A stretch of DNA of 38,995 nt from an uncultured Nocardiaceae bacterium (lineage in GTDB: Bacteria; Actinomycetota; Actinomycetes; Mycobacteriales; Mycobacteriaceae): positions 1 to 38,995 of the forward strand of contig CAKZIX010000085.1 in the NCBI GenBank assembly GCA_936936565.1, in the 5' to 3' direction. The stretch's first letter is position 1. The number at the start of each line of letters is the position of its first letter. Under the pieces are notes generated by a model. It searched no databases, was not told where the DNA came from, and saw nothing but the letters and a program-made list of their open reading frames with translations. A program made the position numbers and the translations under genes. Positions 1-9,965 of the stretch are shown here, piece after piece.

Positions 1-295
1 CCGCACCCGACTTCGCCACCGCCCACACCGCCAGCACCGACTCGATCGAACGCGGGACTCCAACCGCAACCAGGTCCTCGGGACCGATCCCGCGCGCGAT
101 CAGCGTCCGCGCCAACCGCGACGACCAGGCGTCCAACTCGCGGTAGGAGATCCGGCGCTCACCCGAGACGATGGCGGTGTTGTCCGGTGCCAGGTCGACG
201 GCCGCGGCCAGCAGTTGCGGAAGGGTCAGAGCGCGAGCACGTCGCGCCGGTCGGGTTCGCTTGCTTCCCTTGGAACCGCCAACGCGGGTCACCAC
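1..295 (-). CDS. NRPS, N-terminal start of adenylation domain (partial, runs off left edge)
   Basis: About 98 residues are visible. The reading frame opens with GTG-GTG at 295/292, directly after an in-frame TGA at 298-296, with a purine-rich GGGAAGAGG tract just upstream. After a basic tail (VVTRVGGSKGSKRTRPARRAR) come LPQLL, the A1-type block ISYRELDAWSSRLARTLIARG and the A2-type block VLAVWAVAKSGA, which mark the start of an amino-acid adenylation domain. The A3 and later motifs lie outside the window, so the substrate cannot be read. It begins with an A domain and no C domain in front of it, so its upstream condensation partner is probably the C domain that ends the NRPS at 360-9923, 64 bp upstream on the same strand. 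The start could be 292 instead of 295. Confidence 0.85.
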   Translation of the reverse strand, partial: MVTRVGGSKGSKRTRPARRARALTLPQLLAAAVDLAPDNTAIVSGERRISYRELDAWSSRLARTLIARGIGPEDLVAVGVPRSIESVLAVWAVAKSGA

Positions 296-359
296 TCACC
301 TCTTCCCAGTCAACCCCGCCGACCACCTTACTGTGACCGGCGATACCCGATGGCGCGCT

Positions 360-3300
360 TCAGCCCAGTACGAGGCCGTTGCTCCGCACGGGCAGCAGTC
401 CCCCGACTGGACCGGCGTAGCCACCGGCCAAGGCGTCGACCGCCGCGGAGAAGCGGCCGACGAATGCTTCGACCGTACCCCGATCGAAGATTGCGATCGG
501 ATAGGTGAGCACACCGGCAATCCCGGCAGGCTGTTCGTCGGCGGTGTAGCTGTCGACCAGGCTGAATTCCAGATCGTGTTTGGCGCGCACCACGCCCGTC
601 GGGAACTCGCTGAGCACGTCGCCTGCGGCCTCGGATTCGACGCGGGCCCGCTGCATGATCAGGGTGGCCTGGAACAGTGGCGCGGTGCCGAGCCCGAGCG
701 CATCCTTCAAGCGCGGATTCGACACGTCGGGGTTGGCGAAACCGTCCAGCGTCTTGCGCCGCACCGCGGCAAGCAGGTCGGTGACCGCGGCATTGCGGTC
801 GACGGGGACCCGCATCAGGATGTCGTCGGAGAAGTTGCCGACCAGGTCGTCGAGAAGTTCGTTGCCGCGCCCGGCGATCGAGGTTGCCACGGTGACGTCG
901 GAGGTGTCGGCGAACTCGGCCACGGTCGCCGCAAACATCGCTTGGAGCAGCATGAACAGGCTCACCCGCTCGGCCCGCGCCCGGGCCAGCAGTGCGGCGT
1001 GGGCATGGGGGCCGAATTCGACGGGCACCGTATCGCCGTCGGCGACATGACGCTGCGGACGTGGCCGGTCCAGCGGGAATTCGAGCCACGGTGCGCGACC
1101 GGCCAGCTCGGCCACCCAGAACCGCAATTGCCGCGCCAGCGGGGAGCCCGGATCGGCAGGATCACCGAGCTCGGCGTGCTTCCACTGGGTGTAATCGGCG
1201 TAGGTGACCGGCAGCGGCGCCCACTCCGGTGCGGTGGCCGCCGCCCGGGCCGCGTAGGCGGTGACGACGTCGCGCAGCAGCGGCGCGATCGACGCGCCGT
1301 CCGCGGAGACGTGATGGATCACGATCGCGACAATCACGTCACCGTCGTCGAGCTGCCAGATCCGCGCGCGCATCGGCAGGTCGACGCGCAGATCGAACCC
1401 GGCTGCGGCGAATCCGGCGACCTCGGCGCGGGCCTGCGCGGCGGTAGCGGCGACGATCTCGACGTCGGGAACCACCGTGCTGAGCACCTGCAGACCGTCC
1501 GGGTAGCGGGTGCGCAACGGCTCGTGCCGCAGCGCCACGTCGCGTACCGCCTGCTGCAAGTGCTCCGGGTCCGCTCCGCGAATTCGGAAGGCGCGCACCA
1601 TGTTCCAGTCACCGTTCGAGGTCGCCTCACGGGCGTGGTACATGCGTTCCTGAGCCGGCGCCAGCGCCAGCCGCGCCGGGCGGTCCACCGCGACCAACGG
1701 CTGCCGCAGCACGTTTGCGGTCTCGCCGTCCAACGCTGCCGCCAGCTCGGCGACCCCGGATGCGTCGAACAACTCGCGCACGCCCACGCGGGTGCCCAGC
1801 GCCGCCCCGATGCGCGCGGCCACCTGTGCAGCCAACAGTGAGTTGCCGCCCAGGGCGAAGAAGTCACCGTCGGCGCCGACGTGGTCGAGTCCGAGTACGT
1901 CGGCGAACACGCCCGCGACGATCTCCTCGGTGGGCGTGGCCGGGGGCCGGTACCGGTCGTCGGCGAAGGTGGGAGCCGGCAACGCGCGACGGTCCACCTT
2001 TCCGTTGGCGGTCAACGGAATTGCCGCGAGTTCGACCAATGCGGCCGGCACCATGTAGGACGGCAGCCATTCGCCCACCGTGCGCAGCACCTGTGCCGCG
2101 GACAGCGGTTCGTCGGTCACCACGTAGCCGATCAGCCGATCCTCGGACACGGTGGCGGCCGCATCGGCAATGCCCTGGCAGCGCAACAGCGCCGCCTCGA
2201 TTTCACCCAGTTCGATTCGGAAGCCGCGCAATTGGACCTGCATGTCGGCGCGGCCCAGGTATTCGAGCTCGCCTGCCGCAGTCCAGCGGGCCAAGTCGCC
2301 GGATCGGTACAACCGCTGCCCGGACACGAACGGATTGGCGACGAACCGCGCGGCGGTCAGGTCCGGCCGCTCGTTGTAGCCGCGCGCGAGTTGCGGTCCG
2401 CCCACATAGATTTCGCCGGCTACCCCGTCGGGTACCGGATGCAGCCGGTTGTCGAGCACGTAGATGTGCACCCCCGCCAGTGGGTGCCCGATCACGCTCG
2501 CCGCCGCCACGTCCGGTTCGGACAGCGCGCGGAAGCTGGACACCACGGTGGTCTCGGTGATGCCGTACATGTTCACCAGCTGCGGACTGGCTTTCCCGTG
2601 CCGCTCGAACCAGCCCGCGAGCCGGCGCGGGTCCAGGGCTTCGCCGCTGAGCACCACGAACCGCAGCGCCGTGCCGAGCGGTCGCGAGCGGGCCCGCTCG
2701 GCGTCGGCGAACTGGTAGAACGCCGACGGCGTCTGACTCAGAATCGTCACCCCGCGCGCGGCCACCAGCTCCACGAAACGTTCCGGGGAACGCGACGTTT
2801 CGTAGTCGACGACCTCGATGCAGCCGCCGAAGGCGAGCGCCCCCCAGGTCTCCCACACCGAGTAGTCGAACGCGAACGAGTGGAACATCGACAACACGTC
2901 GTGCGGCCCGAAGCCGAAATGCCGGTCGGCCGTACGCAACAGCGCCACCGCACTGCGCCCGGTGATGGCCACGCCCTTGGGCGCACCGGTGGACCCGGAC
3001 GTGTAGATCACGTACGCCAGATTGTCCACGGTCGCCGAAACCTGAGGCGGCACTTCGGATTCGCCGGCGGCCTCGATGTGCAGCACCGTCGCGGGCGTCA
3101 CCGGCAGCCGCGGCTGGTCGGCACCCGTGGTGAGCACGCACCGCGGTGCGGCGTCCTCGAGGACATAGGTCAACCGGGCCGTGGGATGCGTCAGGTCCAG
3201 CGGCACGTAGGCAGCGCCGGCCTTGCCGACGGCGAGCATGGCGATCACCAGTTCCGGGCCGCGCTCGGCGCCGATCGCGACCTTGTCCTCCGGTCCGGCG

Positions 3301-6300
3301 CCGGCGCGAACCAGTTCGTGCGCAAGTGCATTCGCGCGACGATCCAATTCCCGATACGTCAGCGCGGCGGCACCGGAGCGAACCGCGACGGCCTCGGGGT
3401 GGCGCGCGGCCTGTTCGGCGAACAGCTGCACCAGCGTGCGGTCGGGCCCGGCCGGCGCGGCGGTGCCGACCGAGCGCTGCACCGCCCGTTGCCGCCCGGA
3501 CGCGCCCAAGAGATCGATGTCGCCGACCACGACCGTCGGTGCCGCCGCGACCGCGCGCAGCAGCGCCACGAACCGGTCGGCGAATTCACCTATCCACGGC
3601 TCGTCCCACAGCTCGGTCGCGTAGTTGACCACTGCGGAAAGCCCCTGCGGCGCACCGGTCTCCGAGATCCTCTCGGCCAGGGACAGTTGCAGATCGAACT
3701 TGGCCGCATGAATGTCGGTTGCCAGCGACGTCACATGCAGGCCCGGCAGCTCCAGCTCGCGGGTCTCCAGGTTGTGGAAGGCCAGCGCCACCTGGAACAG
3801 CGGGTGATGGCTTTGCGCGCGCGGCGGATTCAGCACTTCCACCAGCCGTTCGAACGGCAGGTCGGCATGCGAGAAGGCGCCCAGATCGGTTTCCCGGGCG
3901 CGCGCCAGCACCGCGTCGAACGGCTCGCCCGCGCGCACCTGGGTGCGCAGCACGAGGGTGTTGACGAACATGCCGATCTGGTTGTCCAGCAACCGGTCTC
4001 CGCGACCGGCAATCGGTGTGCCGATCGCGATGTCGGCGCTGCCGCTCAACCGGGACAGCAGCACCGCCAGCGCGGCATGCACCACCATGAACAGCGTCGT
4101 GTTCTGCTGCTGCGCGAGGGTGTCGAGCGCAGCGTGCACGTCGGCGTCGATGTCGAACGCGTGGTCGGCACCCCGATGCGAGGCGATCGGCGGACGCGGC
4201 CGGTCGGTCGGTAGTTCGAGCAACTCCGGCATTCCGGCCAGCGCCTGCCGCCAGTACGTCTCTTGCTGAGCAACAAGCGATTTCGGATCGTCCTCGGAGC
4301 CGAGGGTGTCCCGCTGCCACAGCGTGTAGTCGGCGTACTGCACCTCGAGCGGCTCCCACCCCGGTGCGTCGCCCGCCGCGCGGGCGGCGTAGGCGATCAT
4401 CAGATCGCGGGTCAGCGGGCCCAGCGACCAGCCGTCGGCAGCGATGTGGTGGGCCACCCAGACGAGCACGTGCTCGGCATCCGAGAGCCGCAACAGCGCC
4501 ATCCGGATCGGTGCCAACTGCGTGACGTCGAACGGCGCCAGCACCAATTCACTGACCCAGTGCTGTAATTCGTCGACGGTGATGTCCATCGGACGCAGCT
4601 GCGACGGCACGTCCGGTACCGGAAGCACCACCTGGTAACCGACGCCGTCGAGCTCGGGATACACGGTGCGCAGCGACTCGTGGCGCTCCACGAGGTCACG
4701 CACCGCAGCCTGCAGTGCGGGCACGTCGAGGGCCCCGTCCAGCCGGATGGCAACCGGAATGTTGTTGACCGCGGCACGACTTCGGTCGGCCGCATCGCCG
4801 TTCGCATTCGCCCCGATCTCGAAGCGGTTGAGAAACCACATCCGCCGCTGCGCGAGCGACAGCGGAATCCGTTCGGGCCGTTGGGCGCGCGCCACGAGCC
4901 GCGCCCGCGCTCCCGAACCGACGTGATCCTCCACCCGCACCGCCAGATCGGCGACCGTCGGCGCCTCGAACACCGCGCGCACCGGCACGTGGGTGTGCAG
5001 CGCTGCCCCCAGCCGCGCCGCCACGCGGGTGGCCAGCAGCGAATTGCCGCCCAGGGCGAAGAAATCGTCGTCCAGGCCGACCCGCGGCACGCCGAGCAGC
5101 TCGACGAACACGTCGGCCACGATCTCCTCGATCGGGGTGACCGGAGCGCGGAACACCTTCGCCTCGAAGGCGGGCTCCGGCAGCGCCGCCCGGTCGACCT
5201 TGCCCGTGCGCCCCAGCGGCAGCGCATCCAGCACGACGATGGCGTGCGGAATCATGTAGCTGGGCAGGCGCTTTGCCAGGCCGGCACGGATGGCGTCGGG
5301 GTCCGGCGCCGCCGCCGCGCCCACCACGTACGCGACCAGACCGGTGCCGCGACGCTCGTCGGTGCGCGCGAGGACCACCGCCGAGGCGATGTCGTCGCGG
5401 GCCCGCAGCGCGGACTCGATGTCGCCCAACTCGATCCGGAAGCCACGGATCTTCACCTGATCGTCGGTGCGGCCGAGGAAGTCGAGTTCCGGTGCCGACC
5501 CGGGAGTGACCCGGCGGCGCACCAGGTCGCCGGTGCGGTACAGACGCTGCCCGGGCGCCCCGAACGGGTTGGCGACGAACCGCTCGGCGGTGCGCCCACG
5601 CTGCTCGTGGTACCCGCGCGCCAGTTGCGCACCCGCCAGATACAGCTCGCCCGCCACGCCGTCGGGCACCGGATGCAGGCGCGCGTCGAGCACGTAAACG
5701 GCTGTGTTCCAGCATGGTTCGCCGATCGGCACGGACTCGCCGACCGATTGCACGCGGTGCGCGGTCACCGACACGGCGGCCTCGGTCGGGCCGTACAGGT
5801 TGTGCAGCTCGGCGTGATTGGCGGCGACGAACTTGCGCGCGAGCGCCGCGGGCAGCGCCTCGCCGATCGCCAGCACGCGCCGGACTGCGGCAGGCAGCCG
5901 TGCCTCGGTGCCCGTGAGCGCCTGCAGCAGCGACGGCACCAGGTGCACCGTGGTGACCGCATGCTCGGCCAGCAGCGTGCGCAGGTAGTCCGGATCCCGG
6001 TGCCCGGTGGCCGACGACACCACCAGCGTTGCACCGCAGGTCGGGGCGGACCAGTATTCCCACACCGACAGGTCGAACGTGGCGGGCGTCTTCAGCAGCA
6101 CCACATCTGCCGGGCTCAGGCCGAAATGCGCCTGCTTCCAGAGCAACTGGTTGACGACGGCCGCGTGCGGCACCGCCACGCCCTTGGGCTCGCCGGTGGA
6201 ACCGGACGTGAAGATCACATAGGCGGTGTGCTGGGGCGCCAGCCCGACCGCGCCCACCGCAGTTCCGGCGTAGCCGTCGAGATCGAGCTCGTGCACGTCG

Positions 6301-9300
6301 ACCGCACGCACGCCGTCGGGCAGGCGGAACCCGTTGTGTCCCTTGGTCAGAATCAGCAGCGGTGCGGCCGTGCCGACGATGCGCGCGATGCGTTCGGCGG
6401 GATGGTCCGGGTCGATCGGCACGTAGGCCGCGCCCGCCTTCACGATCGCGTACATCGCGATCAGTTGCGCCACCGAGCGTTCGATCGCGAGCCCGATCCG
6501 CACGTCCGGCCCCGCGCCCTGCTCGATCAGGTAGCGCGCCAGGCGATTCGACTGCTCGTGCAATTCCGCGAAGGTCAGGGTGCGACCTTCCTCCGGCGCC
6601 ACCGCCGCGCGCGCATTCGGACGCGCGGCGGCCTGTGCCTCCAGCAGGTCCACGAGCGTGCCGGCGGGCACCGGGTGCTTGGCCGACGGTGCCGCTGCCG
6701 CAAGGCGGGCGCGCTCGGCGTCGTCGAGCAGGTCGATGTCGCCGACCGGTCGGTCCGGATCCGCGAGCACCGCCGCCAGCAGCCGCTGATAGCGCGCGGC
6801 GAAGGACTGAATCGTCGGCTCGTCGAAAAGATCTGTGGCGTAGGCAAATTCGACGGACAGCTCGTCCGGGCTGCCGTCCTCGGTGTAGCGATCGACGAGC
6901 GTGACGTGCAGGTCCGTCTTGGCCAGCTGGGTATCGAAGCTCACGCCGCTGACCCGTAGGCCAGGCAGCTCGATGGCCCCGTGCGCGAGGTTCTGGAACG
7001 AAAAGCCCACCTGGAACACCGGATTCCGGGATGCCGAGCGAGCCGGGTTGAGCACGTCGACGAGCCGCTCGAACGGCACGTCGGCATGGTTGAACGCCCC
7101 CAGATCGTGTTCGCGCACCTGTGCGAGCACCTCCTGGAACGAGGCTCCGGAGTCGACCCGGGTGCGCAGCACGAGCGTATTGACGAACATCCCGATGAGG
7201 TCGTCGAGCGCAGCCTCGCCCCGGCCCGCGATCGGGGTGCCGACGGCGACGTCGGTTACCGCGGCGATGCGGGCGAGCAACACCGCCAATGCGGCGTGGG
7301 TCACCATGAACAGCGTGACACCTTGGGCGCGTGCGTAATCCAGCAGCGCGGCGTGGATGTCGGCGTCGAGCAGATAGTGCACCGCCGAACCGCGGAAGCT
7401 CTGTACCGGCGGGCGCGGCCGGTCGGCCGGCAGCTCCAATTGATCCGGGAGCCCAGACAATTCGCGCAACCAGTAGGCGATCTGCTTGCTGGCCAGCGAC
7501 TCCGGATCGGCCTCGTCGCCGAGCACCTCGCGCTGCCACACGGCGTAGTCGCCGAACTGAACCTCGAGCGGATCCCACTCCGGTGCCGTACCGGCAAGCC
7601 GGGCGGTGTACGCGGTGACCAGGTCGGTAGCGAACGGCTGCATCGAAAAACCGTCTGCCGCAATGTGATGCACCACGAAGGCAAGTACGTGATCGTCGGG
7701 GCCGAGGCGGAACAGCTTGGCGTGCAACGGCACCTCGACAGACACGTCGAACCCGCGCAGGGCAAGTTCGAGCACGCTGCGCTGCAACCGGTCTTCGGTG
7801 ATCGTCTCGGGCTCCAGGCGCGGCACCGCGGCCGCGGCCGGCACCAGCACCTGGTACGGGCCGTCGTCGTCGGCCGGGTAGATGGCGTGCAGCGTTTCGT
7901 GGCGCCCGACGACATCGGCGACGGCCGCCTGCAGCGCGGCCACGTCCAGTACCCCGGTCAGGCGCAGCGCCAGCGGGATGTTGTCGACCGCGGACTCGGG
8001 GTCGAACTGGTTCAAGAACCAGTACCGCTGCTGCGCGAAGGACAGCGGGACTCGTTGCGGGCGTTCGCGTTTGGTGAGCGGTACCCGCCCAGCCGCGGTC
8101 GCGTCGGTCTCGATGCGCACGGCGAGGTCCGCCACCGACGGCGCCTCGAACAGCATCTGAATCGGTACCCGCACCCCGAGCGCGGAGCCGATGCGCGCCG
8201 CGGCTTGGGCGGCGAGCAGCGAGTTCCCGCCGAGGCCGAAGAAGTCGTCGTCACCGCCGACCCGGTCGACCCCGAGCACGTCGGCGTACACCTGCGCGAC
8301 CGCGGTCTCGGTCGGCGAGGCCGGCTCGCGGAACTCACCGGCCGCGAACACCGGGTCGGGCAGGGCGGCGCGGTCCAGCTTGCCCACCGCATTGAGCGGC
8401 AGCTCGTCGAGCACCACCACCGCGGCGGGCACCATGTAGGCGGGCAGCGCCTGCGCCACGAACCGCCGCACTTCCTCCGGTTCCGCCGCACCGGTCACAT
8501 ATGACACCAAAGACGTTGCCCCGCTTGCGAGTTCACGTCCGATCGTGACCGCGAACGAAACCTCCGGGTGCGCGCGCAGCGCGGCGTCGATCTCGCCCAG
8601 TTCGATGCGGAAGCCGCGCACCTTCACCTGGAAGTCCGAACGCCCGACATACTCGAGGCCGGCCTCGGTACGGCGCACCAGATCGCCCGTGCGGTACATG
8701 CGGGCGCCCTCGCCAGTGGCGACGAAGCGCTCGGCGGTGAGCCCGGGACGGCCCAGATAGCCACGGGCCACGCCAGGGCCCGACAGGTAGAGCTCGCCGA
8801 CCACGTCGACCGGAACCGGGCGCAGGCGCGCGTCGAGCACCGTCGCCCCGACACCCGCGATCGCCGGACCGAGCCACACCCGGTCGTCGGCGAACAACTC
8901 CACCGATGTCGCCAGGATCGTCGCCTCCGTGGGGCCGTAACCGTTGAAGAAGCGCCGCCCGTCGCGGGCCCAGCGCGCCACCAGTTCGGGCCCGAACTTG
9001 TCGCCGGCCACCATGATCGATCGCAGCGTGGCCGGCGCGGCGTCCGCGGGCACCGACTCCAGCGCGGCCGGCGTGATCAGCACGTGCGAAACCCGCTGGG
9101 CGGCAAGCAGGTCAGCTAGTTCCGCGCCACCGAACACCGTGGGCGGTGCCACCACCAGCGCGGCACCGGAGGTGAACGCCAGCAGCAGCTCGAGCACGGA
9201 GACGTCGAAGTTGGGCGAGCAGACGTGCAATACCCGCGATTGCGCGGTCACGGCCATCCGCTCGCGCTCGGCCGCAACCAGCGAGCCCAGCCCGGAGTGC

Positions 9301-9923
9301 GGCACCACCACACCCTTCGGGCGCCCGGTGGAGCCCGACGTGAAGATCACGTATGCCGCGTCGGCCTCCGACAGCGGGCCGATGCGATCGGCGTAGGAAA
9401 TCGGGTGACTGGGTTGGCGTTCTTGATCGGCGAGCACCATCGGGTCGTCGAGCGTCAGCCAGGGCAGCACGCCTGCCGGCCACACGCCGAGGTGCTCGCG
9501 CACCGTCAGGCCGAGGCTGGCCCCGGAATCGGCGAGGATGATGCGCAGCCGATCGATCGGCATCGCCGGATCGACGGGCGCGAAGGCCGCGCCGGTCTTG
9601 GCGACCGCCCACACCGACAGCACCGATTCCACCGAACGAGACATCCCGAGAGCGACTACCGAGCCTGGCCCGACACCGCGCGCGATCAGAACCCGCGCGA
9701 GCCGCGACGACGCGGCGTCGAGCTCACGGTAGGAAACCTCCCGGCCCTCGAACACGATGGCCGGCGCCTCACCCGCAGCCTCGACAGCGCCGGTCAGCAA
9801 TTGCGGCAGCAAAGGCCGCCGTCGTCCCGCGCGTGATCTTCGAGCCGCTCGTTTCGCGTCCCCCGACGATGCCCCCGAGCTGGCGTCGCTCATCTGCTGT
9901 GCAATCCCGCCCTTCTCCGGCAC
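360..9923 (-). CDS. Trimodular NRPS, A-T-C-A-T-C-A-T-C
   Basis: About 3187 residues. Domains in order: Arg-rich tail 1-35; A1 ~35-520 (IFTSGSTGRPKG near 194, FNGYGPTEAT, YRTGD, GKLDRAALP); PCP1 Ser ~568 in LGGNSL; C1 ~620-1060 (HHIAADG ~753); A2 ~1075-1580; PCP2 Ser ~1628; C2 ~1680-2130 (HHIAADG ~1825); A3 ~2150-2650; PCP3 Ser ~2694; C3 ~2745-3187 (HHVSADG ~2870). All A10 lysines and PCP serines are present. Hand-read specificity codes are DVLLMAGILK (A1), DLWHLILVSK (A2) and DYWSVSMVVK (A3). I cannot assign any of them confidently; A2 is Ser-like at several positions. C1 and C2 look like ordinary LCL domains. C3 is divergent: where its siblings have GMFVNT and HADxPFERLV it has GNFSDD and NPDVSNPRLK. 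The protein ends in C3 with no TE and no A-like stub. The start is ambiguous: GTG 9923, 42 bp after the preceding stop, or ATG 9893. Confidence 0.95.
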   Translation of the reverse strand: MPEKGGIAQQMSDASSGASSGDAKRAARRSRAGRRRPLLPQLLTGAVEAAGEAPAIVFEGREVSYRELDAASSRLARVLIARGVGPGSVVALGMSRSVESVLSVWAVAKTGAAFAPVDPAMPIDRLRIILADSGASLGLTVREHLGVWPAGVLPWLTLDDPMVLADQERQPSHPISYADRIGPLSEADAAYVIFTSGSTGRPKGVVVPHSGLGSLVAAERERMAVTAQSRVLHVCSPNFDVSVLELLLAFTSGAALVVAPPTVFGGAELADLLAAQRVSHVLITPAALESVPADAAPATLRSIMVAGDKFGPELVARWARDGRRFFNGYGPTEATILATSVELFADDRVWLGPAIAGVGATVLDARLRPVPVDVVGELYLSGPGVARGYLGRPGLTAERFVATGEGARMYRTGDLVRRTEAGLEYVGRSDFQVKVRGFRIELGEIDAALRAHPEVSFAVTIGRELASGATSLVSYVTGAAEPEEVRRFVAQALPAYMVPAAVVVLDELPLNAVGKLDRAALPDPVFAAGEFREPASPTETAVAQVYADVLGVDRVGGDDDFFGLGGNSLLAAQAAARIGSALGVRVPIQMLFEAPSVADLAVRIETDATAAGRVPLTKRERPQRVPLSFAQQRYWFLNQFDPESAVDNIPLALRLTGVLDVAALQAAVADVVGRHETLHAIYPADDDGPYQVLVPAAAAVPRLEPETITEDRLQRSVLELALRGFDVSVEVPLHAKLFRLGPDDHVLAFVVHHIAADGFSMQPFATDLVTAYTARLAGTAPEWDPLEVQFGDYAVWQREVLGDEADPESLASKQIAYWLRELSGLPDQLELPADRPRPPVQSFRGSAVHYLLDADIHAALLDYARAQGVTLFMVTHAALAVLLARIAAVTDVAVGTPIAGRGEAALDDLIGMFVNTLVLRTRVDSGASFQEVLAQVREHDLGAFNHADVPFERLVDVLNPARSASRNPVFQVGFSFQNLAHGAIELPGLRVSGVSFDTQLAKTDLHVTLVDRYTEDGSPDELSVEFAYATDLFDEPTIQSFAARYQRLLAAVLADPDRPVGDIDLLDDAERARLAAAAPSAKHPVPAGTLVDLLEAQAAARPNARAAVAPEEGRTLTFAELHEQSNRLARYLIEQGAGPDVRIGLAIERSVAQLIAMYAIVKAGAAYVPIDPDHPAERIARIVGTAAPLLILTKGHNGFRLPDGVRAVDVHELDLDGYAGTAVGAVGLAPQHTAYVIFTSGSTGEPKGVAVPHAAVVNQLLWKQAHFGLSPADVVLLKTPATFDLSVWEYWSAPTCGATLVVSSATGHRDPDYLRTLLAEHAVTTVHLVPSLLQALTGTEARLPAAVRRVLAIGEALPAALARKFVAANHAELHNLYGPTEAAVSVTAHRVQSVGESVPIGEPCWNTAVYVLDARLHPVPDGVAGELYLAGAQLARGYHEQRGRTAERFVANPFGAPGQRLYRTGDLVRRRVTPGSAPELDFLGRTDDQVKIRGFRIELGDIESALRARDDIASAVVLARTDERRGTGLVAYVVGAAAAPDPDAIRAGLAKRLPSYMIPHAIVVLDALPLGRTGKVDRAALPEPAFEAKVFRAPVTPIEEIVADVFVELLGVPRVGLDDDFFALGGNSLLATRVAARLGAALHTHVPVRAVFEAPTVADLAVRVEDHVGSGARARLVARAQRPERIPLSLAQRRMWFLNRFEIGANANGDAADRSRAAVNNIPVAIRLDGALDVPALQAAVRDLVERHESLRTVYPELDGVGYQVVLPVPDVPSQLRPMDITVDELQHWVSELVLAPFDVTQLAPIRMALLRLSDAEHVLVWVAHHIAADGWSLGPLTRDLMIAYAARAAGDAPGWEPLEVQYADYTLWQRDTLGSEDDPKSLVAQQETYWRQALAGMPELLELPTDRPRPPIASHRGADHAFDIDADVHAALDTLAQQQNTTLFMVVHAALAVLLSRLSGSADIAIGTPIAGRGDRLLDNQIGMFVNTLVLRTQVRAGEPFDAVLARARETDLGAFSHADLPFERLVEVLNPPRAQSHHPLFQVALAFHNLETRELELPGLHVTSLATDIHAAKFDLQLSLAERISETGAPQGLSAVVNYATELWDEPWIGEFADRFVALLRAVAAAPTVVVGDIDLLGASGRQRAVQRSVGTAAPAGPDRTLVQLFAEQAARHPEAVAVRSGAAALTYRELDRRANALAHELVRAGAGPEDKVAIGAERGPELVIAMLAVGKAGAAYVPLDLTHPTARLTYVLEDAAPRCVLTTGADQPRLPVTPATVLHIEAAGESEVPPQVSATVDNLAYVIYTSGSTGAPKGVAITGRSAVALLRTADRHFGFGPHDVLSMFHSFAFDYSVWETWGALAFGGCIEVVDYETSRSPERFVELVAARGVTILSQTPSAFYQFADAERARSRPLGTALRFVVLSGEALDPRRLAGWFERHGKASPQLVNMYGITETTVVSSFRALSEPDVAAASVIGHPLAGVHIYVLDNRLHPVPDGVAGEIYVGGPQLARGYNERPDLTAARFVANPFVSGQRLYRSGDLARWTAAGELEYLGRADMQVQLRGFRIELGEIEAALLRCQGIADAAATVSEDRLIGYVVTDEPLSAAQVLRTVGEWLPSYMVPAALVELAAIPLTANGKVDRRALPAPTFADDRYRPPATPTEEIVAGVFADVLGLDHVGADGDFFALGGNSLLAAQVAARIGAALGTRVGVRELFDASGVAELAAALDGETANVLRQPLVAVDRPARLALAPAQERMYHAREATSNGDWNMVRAFRIRGADPEHLQQAVRDVALRHEPLRTRYPDGLQVLSTVVPDVEIVAATAAQARAEVAGFAAAGFDLRVDLPMRARIWQLDDGDVIVAIVIHHVSADGASIAPLLRDVVTAYAARAAATAPEWAPLPVTYADYTQWKHAELGDPADPGSPLARQLRFWVAELAGRAPWLEFPLDRPRPQRHVADGDTVPVEFGPHAHAALLARARAERVSLFMLLQAMFAATVAEFADTSDVTVATSIAGRGNELLDDLVGNFSDDILMRVPVDRNAAVTDLLAAVRRKTLDGFANPDVSNPRLKDALGLGTAPLFQATLIMQRARVESEAAGDVLSEFPTGVVRAKHDLEFSLVDSYTADEQPAGIAGVLTYPIAIFDRGTVEAFVGRFSAAVDALAGGYAGPVGGLLPVRSNGLVLG

Positions 9924-9965
9924 ATCCTCAGCTACCTACGGCGCCTGCATACTACAGACCCACCG

